Shown here: positions 44,561-57,300 of the stretch, piece by piece
How the letters are laid out: each line of letters starts with the position of its first letter
Position numbering within the stretch: position 1 is the first letter of the stretch
Source of the DNA: Chimonanthus salicifolius
Taxonomy: Eukaryota; Streptophyta; Magnoliopsida; Laurales; Calycanthaceae
Direction of reading: 5' to 3'
DNA: 64,000 nt
NCBI GenBank assembly: GCA_013350335.1
Contig: CM023536.1
Location: forward strand, 13,831,520-13,895,519
Made by a program: the position numbers and the translations under genes
Notes under the pieces: generated by a model
The model's input: the letters and a program-made list of their open reading frames with translations, nothing else
Told to the model about the DNA's origin: nothing
The model's database searches: none

Positions 44561-44854
44561 TAAATTAATTCCATCAAATCTCGTCTAATTCCATTATTTT
44601 TTCCTTAATTTGACTGGCTCCCATTAACGGATCCCATTATTTTTCTAAAACCGATCTCCACTGTTCCATTCATCATAAATTACTTATTACTCAGACGATA
44701 TATGACGTTTAACTCTCAATAAATAAAGGATACACATTCTTGCATGGGAGAATTTTTTCATCTCACATAAAAATTCAACTTTTTTTTTTTTGAAATTCCC
44801 ATTTTACAGTGGAAATAGATTAGTAAAAAAATATAAGTTTTATATTACAAATAT

Positions 44855-45188
44855 TGTAACGACCAGGCCCGTGAATGGGGCTTAGGATCCAACTCAGTGT
44901 GAAATTGTCCGAGTAAAAAACATAACCCTCACGGTTTTGTCTTTGGGCCTAGTCCAACTCGGTAGACCGAAAACGCGTCACACCTAAGTGGAGGAAGATA
45001 CCACTTATAAACCCCCATTAGAAAGTTCCTCACTTCCGATGTGGGACTTTGCAAAGCTCCCATATGCCCAACCACTGTTGGGCTGTTGGATCTGACCAGC
45101 CCACACTGCTGGTCCCACCGACAGGGCCCAGTTTCACTTGGATCATCCCCTCTAAGGCCTGGCCTCTTGCTCATGGGTCATGATATCA
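44855..45188 (-). mobile_element. Solo-LTR-like dispersed repeat
   Basis: About 334 bp with TG...CA ends (TGTAACGACCAGGCCC ... GATATCA). On the minus strand it shows CCCACATCGGAAGTGAGG and a TTTATAAGTGG TATA-like box, phrases typical of a widespread plant LTR. ACAAA occurs just outside both ends, but not at the exact border. Confidence 0.5.
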
Positions 45189-45375
45189 CAAACATGATTC
45201 ATTAATATTTTTTAATCTCTATGAATTTATTATTTACGAATTATTTTTATTGTAACATTTGTAACGACAAGGGCCAAAATGTTGGTATGACTCAAAGAGT
45301 ATTCCCGTGCTAAGATGGGCACCCATAATTTATTTTTCTTTATATAATTTATGCTTGTCCCGTCGACCTAATTCT

Positions 45376-45541
45376 CTTCATTATTGTGTTATCCGTGACT
45401 TAGAGTCAATTTTTCAATCTCAAACAATTAAGTGATGACCTTTTTTTCTTGAATCTTTATGTCATCCTAATATACTAATTTGAAGGTTTCACTAATCTTA
45501 CAAAATCAAATAAGTACTTGTTTATGTGATAATTTAAAAGA
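45376..45541. repeat. Direct repeat partner of 34196-34425
   Basis: See 34196; the offset is about 11.2 kb. Confidence 0.7.
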
Positions 45542-47952
45542 AATTTATTTGATAAATATATAAAGTCACCTGATTTAAACTAAATAAAGTATAGTTAAAG
45601 TGGAATTTTCTTACAATTATCAAATTTGTCTATTCAAAATCAAATGAATAGAAATGATGAAATGAAAATTATCAAGTGAATAGAGCTTAATAACAAATTA
45701 GAGTTTGAGCTTGTGGAATGAAATTGACATTTCAATAGTATAAATTTCTTCCTCCCTTATCACATTTAAAGAATTTTTGTGATGCACATAATTTTCTTCA
45801 TGTGTCATTTTCATCACTTATCATCTCATACAATCAAGTCATCTACTATAATTTCTTTCTACATCTGGTATCCTGCAATTTTCCACATGTAAATTAAAAA
45901 AAAAAAACTGCTATAATTTCTTTCTTTTTTTCATTGATATTATCTACGAGTCAGAAAGACTCTCCAATTGAGCTTTCAGCCCATATACTATACCGCTGAA
46001 TTGTCTAATTTTTTTTATCAATTGATTATTTAAATTATATAATCTTTAACTTTTTAAATGTTAATAAATATAAGTAATTAGTTTTTTTTTAAATTTAAAT
46101 TTATAAGATAATAATATGAGATATAAGTGAAATTTTATACACACTTAATCTTATTATCATGTTTACATCATACTCATCGACGTATAATTCAAGATCTATT
46201 TAAAGAATAATCTTCTTATCAATCTCAAGGAGTTTTATCCATAGATCAGTTTTGTCTTGTGTTATAATAACCTTATTTATTTGTAAAATTGTTATATTAT
46301 CAATTTAATTTTCTTTTTATGAGTAAGTTAAAGCTGAGTGATTTCTATCGCTGCTCGGTAGAAAAGAAGGGTTCGGGCACTGAGTGACCTCTAGGCTTAA
46401 CTCGCTATAAGAGTAGTGGCCTGAGCACCTTATACCTCTAGGCTTAACTCAATACGTTAATCTAGTCATGCCCAAAAGACAATATGAGAAGTGGCCTGAG
46501 CACCATATTATATATTGTTGATTATTATAACTTAAAATGGTTAGTAACCAAATAGGAGACTTAGTTCCATTTTCCCCTAGAGATTTCCGGAAAATAAGAT
46601 TTGAAATACTATGAGTATGTATTGTTATGTATATTGACTGATTATTAATTGTATATATGTTTGTATGCTTGACAGATACTTCGATACCATACATTTTCGG
46701 TGAGAAGACTTAACACTGCAGTAAGAGTAAATCAAGTTAAATGGGATCTAGTGCAATGAGTGGTTTCAAGGATCTGTTTTGATGAACCCACTTATGTGCC
46801 TAGACATGATGCACTAATGTGAAAAGTGCTTATGGATATCTGTGATGTTGATCACATATGATGATGCTTATGAGTTGTGATGTTATTGATACTGCTTCCA
46901 CGTACCCTTTACTCTCTTTCGCGACTTGCATTGCGGGGCTCGTCACTACTCTCTCTTGGTGACTCACTACACACGCGCTCTTATCTCCTTGTCTCTACTC
47001 TCTTCATAAATATATATGTGGGTGTAAATACACAAATTAAATGCGAGAAAATACATTCATAAATATGAGATTTGGATTCTTAGAATCATTATCAATCTCT
47101 CTCAAACACTTTCTCAATAGATTTTGGGAAAAAAAACCTATATAGGATTAATCTTTGTCAAAAGGTTCGATCTCTCTCGATTTGAGATTTGAGGTGAGAT
47201 TTTGATTCTCGGACTCCGCTTCAATGTTTTTACAGTAATAATAATTCAATAATTAGATCAGACAATCTCTTTCTCTTTTATTATCTCCCATGGATTGACT
47301 TTCTATTCTAAATTGAAACTGATATAATACACATGTGGGAAATAAAATATGGACGTGTGCATAAAATTGTTTAATATATGCAAGGATGAAAACTACCACT
47401 TCATAATTTTATGATAGTAGAGACATGGTGCAACATACAACATCGAACCACAACCTTGAATACTTAAAATACTCCACCTAGAAATTGTTGAGAGTATGTA
47501 GTGGAAGGTATATCAGAGAACAATGGAGCAAGAAGAAAGGAGAAGATTTCAAATGATTGTAAACGAAGTTCCTATCCATATATAGGATTTGAATAGACTT
47601 TGGGAGATGTGAAGAGATGCAATTCAAAATGAAAAGGCATCATAAATAGATACAAAAAATGTACCTTTAATAGATATGACTTTGGACTATTGATCCAATT
47701 AGTCTAACCCTGACCAAACTGGATTGGTGAGTAACTCACCATCCTCGACTCAAAGTAGAAACTAACTCCTCCAGTGATGATGCACATGTGCAAAGTACGC
47801 CTAAACTATCATGTTAGTGATCCGGCTTGCCGAGTCCCCTATTTGTCAATTCCATGACTTAGGTGAAGCATGCCTCGGAAGGTTGAAGCCAATGAAATAA
47901 AACTTAAGTGGTGGTGAAGACTGAAGATCAAGTTGGAGAATCAAGCATCACC
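45542..47952. other. Intergenic, no gene recognised
   Basis: AT-rich. It has another GTGATGCACATAATTTTCTTC repeat copy at 45767, and a short duplicated phrase TAGTGGCCTGAGCACC at about 46416 and 46489. No protein-like frame or element ends fixed. Copy B of the segmental duplication begins at 47953. Confidence 0.5.
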
Positions 47953-47995
47953 ATATGTATGGCAATCACAAAAGTAAATTGGCCATAGATGACTG

Positions 47996-48875
47996 TAGGT
48001 GGAATCCAACACCTTAGGATAACCTTGCCTAGGCATAGTAATCACATTGGTAAATATATTGAAGCCTAAGTGCACCCATGGCAGTCACAGAACCAGATGA
48101 GGAAAACATTGGAAAACTGGTATTCTGTCAGGTCGACCCGTCGAGTCCACCGACCCATTGGTGAGACAAGACAGACCCGTCGAGGTAATCGACCCGCTTC
48201 GGTCGGATTGACAAAGGTTCTGGAATGAATACACTGTCATTCGGGGTTGATCTCTAATCGAGCGTATTGAATACACCGACCCATTAGTGGTACAAGACTG
48301 ACTCATCGAGGTCATCGATATGTCAAGCAAGGTAAATGATGAGTTCTAGAACTTAGAACTCTGGGGTACTCTCAGAACTGACCCGTCGACGTATAGACCT
48401 ATCGAGAGTACCTGGGCCAACCCATCGGTGTACCGACATGTCGACCTGGGTTTGACAAGTTTCTGAACTCGAAACTCTGTCAGCATGGTTTTGCCTTAGG
48501 TCAAGAAAGTCGACAAGAACGACATATCGATAATGAGATTGTCGACCCATCGGTAAGATAGACCCATCGAGCGTCGACCCATCGGTGAGATAGACCTATC
48601 GGTAGTGACAATTTTCTATCCGTTTGAGTTGCAATTAATGCGCAACAGTCATTTGCAACGACATTTTGCTTGCACCGACCCATCGACCACACCGACCCAT
48701 CAGTGACCCAAAGTCAGGATTTTTGTGTTTGCCTATATATTATCCAAAACTTGATGAGTTTGGTTGGACATTTTTTAGAGAGCTTTTAATAGGAAAATCC
48801 AAAGGCATTCCCAGAGATCCCACATCCTCTCTATGTACCTTACTTAGGAGAATCGTTTTCAATCCAATCATCTTG

Positions 48876-48926
<51 letters not shown>

Positions 48927-49565
48927 TAAACCAAGCCTAGGATCAATTTTCATATCCATATCCTAGCAATCTCCCATAGATTGTGATTGCACATACAAAG
49001 GCATATCATCGTCACCGTATGACATCGCATTGGAAGAAGTCTATAAGAAGCACATCATCTACAAGTGAGTTTACACAAGGCAAGTGCTTCTTAGGTTTGA
49101 TTTTATTTTTTATAAATCAATCTTGTATAGTGGATTATAGAGGGATGTACTCTGGAACCACTATAAAAAATAGAGGGACAATGACGTATACTGGGGTAGG
49201 TCGAACCTTTCAAAATCTTATGGGTTGGGTGAAATTCCCAGTCAATTGAGATATGTAGAATTCCTACTCTATTTGTGAGGGTATAAGTCCCCACATAGTG
49301 AATTCAGGATAACCCAAGGTTGGGTGAGTCCTTAGAGTGGATGTAGGAGGCTTTACTCCGAACCACTATAAATATGGTGTTATGGATGTTTGGTCTTTGG
49401 TTGTGTGATTGATCTATAATTGGCGCACTTTTGTTATCACACAACGCATCTTGATTAATTTAATTTATCGTTGCAAATTTGATAATTAATCAAGGAATTT
49501 TTAAAGGAGCAACAAATTAAGAGATTTCCTTATTCACCCCCTTCTAGGGTCAATCTCGGAACCGT
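47996..49565 (+). mobile_element. LTR-like dispersed repeat (copy B)
   Basis: Partner of 600-2170, with the GACCCATCG-like cluster at about 48120-48715. Confidence 0.5.
48879..48926. repeat. (GA)n microsatellite
   Basis: About 24 dinucleotides with one interruption; copy A has a much shorter run at the same place (1487-1502). Confidence 0.95.
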
Positions 49566-49891
49566 ATTCTAGCACACCGGGAACTTTCATACCAGTACAC
49601 TGCTTACTGCATTGTTTGTGACTCAATCTATGTCTAGAGCTTTTATTTGAAGCAAGTTGAGTTGGATGCAAGACCTTTAGATACTCTTTCCCATTTTATT
49701 TAGTTTCCAATATGAGAATTTATATAAAAGGAAACAAATTAACAACTAAAGCAAATTTCAAATAAATGAGGCGGAGGGAAAGACTTATAGAGGAACTCAA
49801 AAGTTAAAAACCTAGTAAAAAATGTCAGTCAAAAACTTTAGAATTTTGAAACTCATGAAAGTAACTACAAAAGAATTTGAACTACATCCAC

Positions 49892-50130
49892 TTAGCAGTG
49901 AGATCCATCTTCTTGGTGATGAAGTTGTTCATTCATGTTTTTTTCTTGGAGGATCACATCAGCATCCACTTCTTTCTCTAGGGTATCATTTGCACTAATG
50001 GGGCCTTGAGTAGAATCATGAACTTCTTCAATTTCAATTTGAGGAAGACTAGTTATTTGTGGGGATTGGGATATGGAAGTAGGGACTAAGGTTTGGGGAT
50101 CACTCGACCCTTGCTCTTCTCCTGCCTCTC
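49892..50130 (-). CDS. Terminal exon of an unidentified gene (copy B)
   Basis: Partner of 2473-2837 with a single 43-44-residue unit. The acceptor TTCTTTGCAG is kept and the frame is open for 78 codons. The TGA of copy A is changed to TGC, and a TAA follows directly. The candidate upstream exon is broken in this copy, so the gene as a whole may be dead here. Family not recognised. Confidence 0.45.
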
Positions 50131-50423
50131 CTGCAAAGAATTAGCAATGGTAGAGTAATTATTATTGAAATGTCAAAACCCTAAACCCTACGTCTCATAA
50201 GATAAAAGAAGTTTTTACATAATTTACAATTACAAAAATATAACGATCACTTATGCACTTGGGCACATGGAATATCCTTGCACACTTTGACTCAAACCAA
50301 TCAATTAAGGTCGTAAAAGGTCTGTTGGTAAAATTCTCTAAATATATGCCTACCAAATATATTCTTAACTAGGGAAATCAATCCGTGTTTTTAAGTGTTA
50401 AAAAAGTGTAGAGATTAAAAATT

Positions 50424-50597
50424 CCCCATGGGTTAGCTCGGATGGTTACCTTCTGCCTCAGAAAGAGAGAGGTGCCAGGTTCGAATCCCATGAACTAACC
50501 TTGGTGATACCTTAAGAGGTAGAGGTTACACCTATGGGAGTTTTAGTAGGACTGTGTCTGAGGTTTTCCACACGTAAATCCAAAAAAAAAAAAATAA
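50424..50597 (+). mobile_element. tRNA-derived SINE, family 1 (copy B)
   Basis: A box TTAGCTCGGATGG (50433-50445), canonical B box GGTTCGAATCC (50478-50488), A-rich tail at 50582-50597. Confidence 0.85.
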
Positions 50598-52004
50598 TTA
50601 TGAAGTTTTTGGAGTATAAAAACTTAGTTTCATTGATCCAATCAATATCAATTTTGATGGACTGCATACAGCATACTCATGTTGAAACCTTTTAAATAGA
50701 GTCTTCACCTTCCTCATTGATACGCGTCATGCCTACATGCAACGGGTTATCATTGTATTATACATAATTAGGGTTGTTGGAATTTCTAAATTGCACTTGC
50801 TGGTTAGTAGTTTGCAGCAAATTTAAAATCTCAATTTCTAGGGTAAGATCTTTTCATAGTAAAATTTTATAATATTTTAGATGTATGAAATAATGTATGA
50901 CAAAATAAAACTAATATAAAAATATAAAAAAAATATCCAATGAGTTTAGTGAGTTGTAACCATTGGATCAGCCAACACAAATACATCAACCTATTGGATT
51001 ATCCTACCTATGGGCTCCATTTTGAAGTGAATAGAGGCATATGCATGTTTATGTGTGTAAAATATTTGTTACAAGAACATAGGGCAAGAACATATCCATG
51101 AAGTGATACATGAGCCTAAACAAGAGATGTGGATGGGTTGAATTTGAATTAAACTTCATTAGAATTTGTACTCAATTCATATTGACAGATTGGTTTAAGA
51201 TTTAGATATCTACAACACTAAAATATGGGCATTCTCTTCGATGAAAAAAAAATTAGACTAAAAAGAACTCCACTTTCATAAATCATATATATAGTAAAAG
51301 TTAGGAAACAAAAAAAATAATATAAATGTACAAGAGAGAAAGATAATGTAAAAGGAAGCACAAAAAGTGTCAAACAGAGCAAAATAATAGAACCTACAAT
51401 TTAAATAGTGTCACATTCGTGACAATATTTCCTAATTCTGAGTATAATAGGTAATATGGTAAAGGGTATATGAAGATGAATGTTAGAGTGTTTTTTCTTC
51501 ATATATTTTAATAGATAACATAATTATTAACAATTATATATTGTTTATATTGCTTGCAACCTAAGTTAACATGCTAAGGGACTCGGATACGCTAGATCTT
51601 TAGATTTGGATCCTTTAAAGTTTGCATCAACCTATTCATCTTTAGTCAAACATTTGAAATGTTGAATATCTATTTACATCCCTAGTTCAACTCGTAGATC
51701 TCATCTAATACTAGATGTCATACAAATAAAATAAATCACAAGGCCTTTCATTCACATATTGTAACTAGAAGATGAATTGCTAATGTTTAATTTGTAAATT
51801 TTCCTTAGATGGCTGAAATTGGTAGATTCTGCATTCCAAGATGTTAGCTTCATTTTAATGAAAGTGAAATAAATATGGTGAAATGATCATCCACACATTG
51901 GTGTTCTGCCATCACTTTGTATACTTTAGGCATTTGGCGATTGGTTGTTCTCGTATTACTTTGTATACTTGGGCATTGGGCCCACAAAATGATACAATGG
52001 TAGG
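50598..52004. other. AT-rich intergenic, no gene seen
   Basis: Partner of 3190-4596. Contains the broken version of the 3177-3385 frame at about 50640-50800. Confidence 0.5.
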
Positions 52005-52457
52005 TTTTTTTGCTTTTTTTTTTTTAATCATTGGTGAGTATATCATTTAGAGAGGAGCTACCCCAAGAAAAAAACAGGGAAACGGGGCCACAGTTCAAGC
52101 ATAGGGCAAACAAGAAGGGTCAGGAATGACAAAATCCACCAAGAAAAAATAAAATACAAAAGGCCAACTAGGAAAGGCAGACAAAAGAAAATAACTATAA
52201 AAGAACTGTATAAAATTATGGAAAGACAACATCAATGGCCAATCAGTGTTTTGATCATTAACCATATCAACAAGCCAACCCCATAGCCATACGATGTGAT
52301 GTTTGTCTTCTTTCTTTGAAGAGTAGAGAGAAGGAAAGCCAATATGATTGACTTGGGCAGCAATGGAGGCAGTAAAAATTAGGAGAGGCCCACCTTTGGC
52401 TGGATGGTGAAAAATGGAGCAAGATCAGGATGACTGTAGTGAAACCCAACATCATAG
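52005..52457 (-). mobile_element. L1-type LINE 3' end fragment (copy B)
   Basis: Partner of 4597-5040: poly(A) as T runs at 52005-52025, then the same decayed C-terminal frame. Cut at 52457, where a deletion joins it to sequence matching 8124. Confidence 0.7.
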
Positions 52458-53163
52458 ATTGATGAAATGGATTATTGTTATGAATTTTAGACACTTGAAA
52501 ACAGCCACTCAGATTGACCCACGAGTTTTTTCTCTCCTCTATATTTCATGTGTGAATGTGATGGAATTCCCAATGGTTGCATTGTAAGTTAAGACAAGAA
52601 CTCTAAGTCTCTCTTTATAATATTCTAGTTTCTTCCCATTAAAATCCCTAGAGATTTGCCACTAGAATGGTTTTACTATAAATAAGAATTTCAATTTATA
52701 CAGTATTACATATTGCCAAGAAAGCCACTAAAGTGGTCCATCGACCACTCACCTATGAACATGTCCAGGGAGCCAAAGAAACCAACATTCAACTTTCGAA
52801 TGACTGTAATAGGCTAGTACACCTCAATTTTTGGACCAATATAGTTGTCCAAGTCATTTAGATTTTCACGGATGCACAGTTTTAGAAGTTAATTTCTCAG
52901 TTATATTACTCTTTTATATGATGACATGATGTAGAGTAGGGTCTTCAACTAGGTTGGGGTTTATTATATTTTTTCCAATTGTAATATAGAATATACGATA
53001 ATAAATACTTATTGCAAATATAATCTCAAACAACATATGATTCAAACTATCAGGGGAATGTAAATGACGTGCAGTAACTTGAAAGGAGAGAAATGCATTT
53101 GCAAGCATGTGTATAGGAAGGAACATTTAACTGATTGATTCAAGAAACTTAGTATGAAAGGTA
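52458..53163. other. AT-rich intergenic, no gene seen
   Basis: Partner of 8124-8861, with small indels. Confidence 0.5.
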
Positions 53164-53453
53164 ATTTAAATTTGGGTCGGGTTTTAACTCAACCCGCATG
53201 ACCCGAACCTAGAAATCAATGGGTTTGGGTTATGTTTTATATATCTCGGGTCGGGTTGGGTTGGGAAAAATAAATCTGGTTGAAATTCGGGTAGGGTTGG
53301 GTTAAGAAATTTAACAGCAACCCAAACCGACTCGAGTGCACCAAGTTATAGAATAACATTCGGGTTGAGTCGCGTAGGGTTCAATAATTTTTGACATGGG
53401 TTGGGTTGGGTTGGGTTTGTTGAAACCTGACCTGACCCGAGTTTTAGCCCTAG
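53164..53453. mobile_element. GGGTCGGGTT-rich MITE, hAT-like (copy B)
   Basis: Partner of 8862-9136, right end TTAGCCCTAG. Confidence 0.55.
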
Positions 53454-53607
53454 TCTTTTCTATTGAATACCACTAAATGATGATCAAAACTCGATGTTAA
53501 CATACCTTGATCTGCCATGCCATTTTTAGGTGAGGAAGTTGCTCTTTCAGAGGCAGTTCTGAATTGAGATTGGACTGTAGTCGGTGGTTTCTTGTATCTG
53601 GTTGAAA

Positions 53608-54328
53608 CTAAGGTAATAGAAGCCAAAACACAAATGATATTACTGATAATTCCCAAAAATACAAGTCAAAGCGACTGGTGTTCACTGTTCCTTGGAACCA
53701 TCCTGTTGCATTTGCTGTTGATCTAACTAGAAGAGCACCAAGAAAGCATCCTGCTACATATACACTCTCCCAGTATGTAGGCTCAAACATCTTCAATGAG
53801 TCTGGAACATGTTTTATAAAAAAATCTTTAATGCCTTCGTCAATTAGTCCATCCATTACTCCAATTAGGGCAAATTGAGGAACTAGCCAGAAGACGCTCA
53901 TAGGAACGATATCATCGACGATATCTGCTTCGTGTTTCTCGTAAATATTCAACCTCTTCCTCTCTACTAGAGCAGCAATTATGCAGGAAAATGTAGAGAA
54001 GAACATTCCCACCCAAATTCGTGCTTTAGGAGAAATATTATCATTTTCTTCTTTTTGTTTGATCATTTTTTTCACCAATGGTAGACATAGGTATTTGGTT
54101 GCTAGCTTAGAAGCGCCAGTGAATACTGAAAGGGATGTAACAGGAAAATTTATGTTGGAGTAGAGTCTTCGATCCATGATGTATGCTTGCTCAAAGAAAA
54201 ATGCATATGGTGTCACCAATTGGAACCCATATGCTAAAAAAGTGATCCAAATAGGAAACATGCCAAACAAAATCTTAACATCAACTACATCCATTTCTGA
54301 GCATCTTCCTTTAGCTGTATCTAGAAAC
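53608..54328 (-). CDS. NPF copy B exon 4, frameshifted
   Basis: Begins RFLDTAKGRCSEMDVVDVK. The run TTTA of copy A is TTA here, and a neighbouring C-to-A change on the coding strand creates TAG. Confidence 0.75.
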
Positions 54329-57300
54329 CTGCATACAATCAGCAATATCAAGCATGCATACCTTTGTTTTATGAGAGTTGAGAGTTTTACTCTCTCTCTA
54401 TATATATATACATATGTATCTAAAGGTTCGAAAATAGTACATGTAAGTGAAGGTTGGAAAAGGGTACAATAGCACCAAATTTCTTGGGCCTCTTAAAATG
54501 AAAACATGATCCAAGTCCCTAAAATTAGAAACATAGTTCAAGTAATTTTTTTTAAAGAAAAATAGAACAAGCATAAACTTACAATAAGAAGAAGAGAACG
54601 ATGAGAAGCATATTCCGTTGGATGTTGCTAAACTTTTTTTTGGATACCCCACGTTAGAGGTGCGACTAATTTCATGGATAGAAGAAACCACCAGCAAGTC
54701 TCGTGTATCAAGTGAGCCCGGGAGGAATCAAACCCTATCCCTCTAGTCTAATCCTAGAAGTTTAGACCAACTGATAAACTTGTGTTCTATGTACTACATA
54801 TTAGATGTATTTTTGGACCAAAGTCATAAAACTTGCTTAGAGAAACAAGATAAAAAATGGTACTAAATATTAAAAAAGAATCCTTAAACTATGTTGCCAA
54901 TTCCACCGAGTGAATCAATTCAGCAACAACCTAAAGATCAGCCCCATTTCTTCCCCAGATGGAGGGAGACTCTACAAGCGTCCATCTTCTAGAAGAAACT
55001 CAATCTCATCACAAAGAGACTCATTTGAGACACTAGTTCATTAGCACTAGAGATTTAGATCTTTATTATGACAGAATGTATATCGTCTAGTATCATAGCA
55101 CTAGACAATTTATAGTGCCACCAATTACCAACTACTGGTGGGCAATGAAAGGGTGAATTGAATTGTTTCATATGACAGTTGGTGATTGGTGGCACCATAA
55201 ATTATCTAGTGTTTCGATGCAGACAATCTCAAATAGTGGTGTCATAAATCATCTAATGCATGAGTACTAGAGGAATTGGATTCCATGTTTAAATGTGCTC
55301 TAATGTCATCTTGCGTTAACTATCATAACCATAGCCCTTAAATTAAGGTCTTATAAGATGATAGATAATTTTGTTGTAGCAATAGTTTAAAAACACGAAA
55401 CTTGGATTCAATTTGAAATCTTACCAAGTTAAGTGTCTTAGGTGAGTTTTTAACTTTTTTTTAACTCAAATTGGAAAAGCTCGTTGACTCGTTTGGCCTG
55501 AAATCCTATTGACTCGAGTTAACTCAGATCAACTTGTCCATATTTTTTCAAAAAATTAAACTATGGTTTAAACCACTATGAGTCCAATCCTGTTTCTTAT
55601 GGGACCCTTCAGAGGAGGGAGGGCGATACCTTAGGCGGCTAATCAAAGGCAAATGGCTCACATTGTGTCCTAGGCTTTGACCTTGATTTGCATGGTTCGA
55701 GTGAGATTTCCTGCAAAAGACAGCCATCAACACACGAACCAAACGTGTGAGAGCACTTCCCTGTTTCTCATTTTTCTTTTGGTAGAACTTGGTTCCACCC
55801 AAGAAAGCAAGCCAAGTGATGAACATGACTCCAGATACTATCCCACCAACGGAGAACCAAGTCCCTCCATTATCAACAAAAGCAAGCAAGAAAGAACCTG
55901 TTGTTCCACCCAAGAACTTAGACGTGTACCACCATATACTGTAGAGAATGTCAGCCCTCTTCTTTCCATCATAATACAAACTAATATGCTCTGCTCCAAA
56001 TATATCTAGTGGGAGAAGAAGGCCACCCATGCCCATGGCTATAAAGAGAAATGTGATGTAGTAAAATGAGGTCACATCCTTCCAAGCCAAGAGTGTAAAT
56101 AGACCCAGTCCCTGTCATTTCCAAATTTATCATTACATTTTCTAATAGTAAATAGTTAAAGCATGCACAAATGAAAGAAAGGAATTGATAAAGAGAACGA
56201 TGTACCTTTCTACCACTTAGATAATAACAAATAGATAAGAAGACAAATACGGTGTGTCTTGTTATAAAAAATTCACGTCTCCCTATCCAATTCCTTTAGG
56301 TGATGAGAAGCAAATAAAAAGACAAATCCGGTATCTCTTGTTATTAAAAACACCGCTATCCTTGTCAATTCTCATAAAAGAATTCGATGTGCAAGAAAAA
56401 GGTGAAACTGGTTACATATCTTTATAGTTTGTCATATTATAAACCATCGTTTGTGTTACTGCTTTTATATCTTTTAAATATTGAATTTGCATTTATAATA
56501 TTTAGATTGGATTTCAACCCTCTCTAGGGTTATTTGATACACAAGGCTCATGAGCACAGGGGATTAGTCTCACCTCTAGTATGAAGTGGAGATACCCATG
56601 ACATGCCAATATATAGAGATATATCGATAGAGTAATGGGAGACTTTTTTTTTTTGAAATGTGTAATGAAAGACTTTGAATTGTATGTAATGATAAACCCT
56701 TCCGGTACAGACTCTCACCTAGCCGAAGGAAACCCAAATATAGAGTAAGGACGCTAGGTGAGGGAAAACTCCACCTTAACCCTGTGTTTAATTTTTTTTG
56801 TGATATGTGTATGCTATGTGAATATAATATGGAAATTGAATTGTATTTTGGGTGATCTGTCTGGATGGTGTGAACATTATGTGTTGAACATGATTCATAT
56901 TATGATTTATCTTGGGCGAGCATGAAATCTTGGGTCCTGGAGCTGTGCTCGCGTGAAGTATAAATCTATAAGGGGTATAATTGTTGAATTATGACAAGCT
57001 CAGCTGGGTTAGCCCTGGCAGAGGACCCAGTTCACCCCATTGCATTTAATAATGCACATGAGGTGCACTTAAAATGAAACGGGGATGATGCATAAATTTA
57101 GTCTAGCATTCTATGTTGAATGGGTATGTAGAACACATGAGATGAGACACATCTTGCAATCCTTGGGCTTAAATGATGTGATGTGTAAATTGTGTTGAAT
57201 TGCCATGAGGGTAGCTTAGTGTGAATATACTTCCATGTTTGAATGCTAACACTAGTGTATGATATGGATTTGCTCATGGTACGTGGGGTGGACCTTAGGT

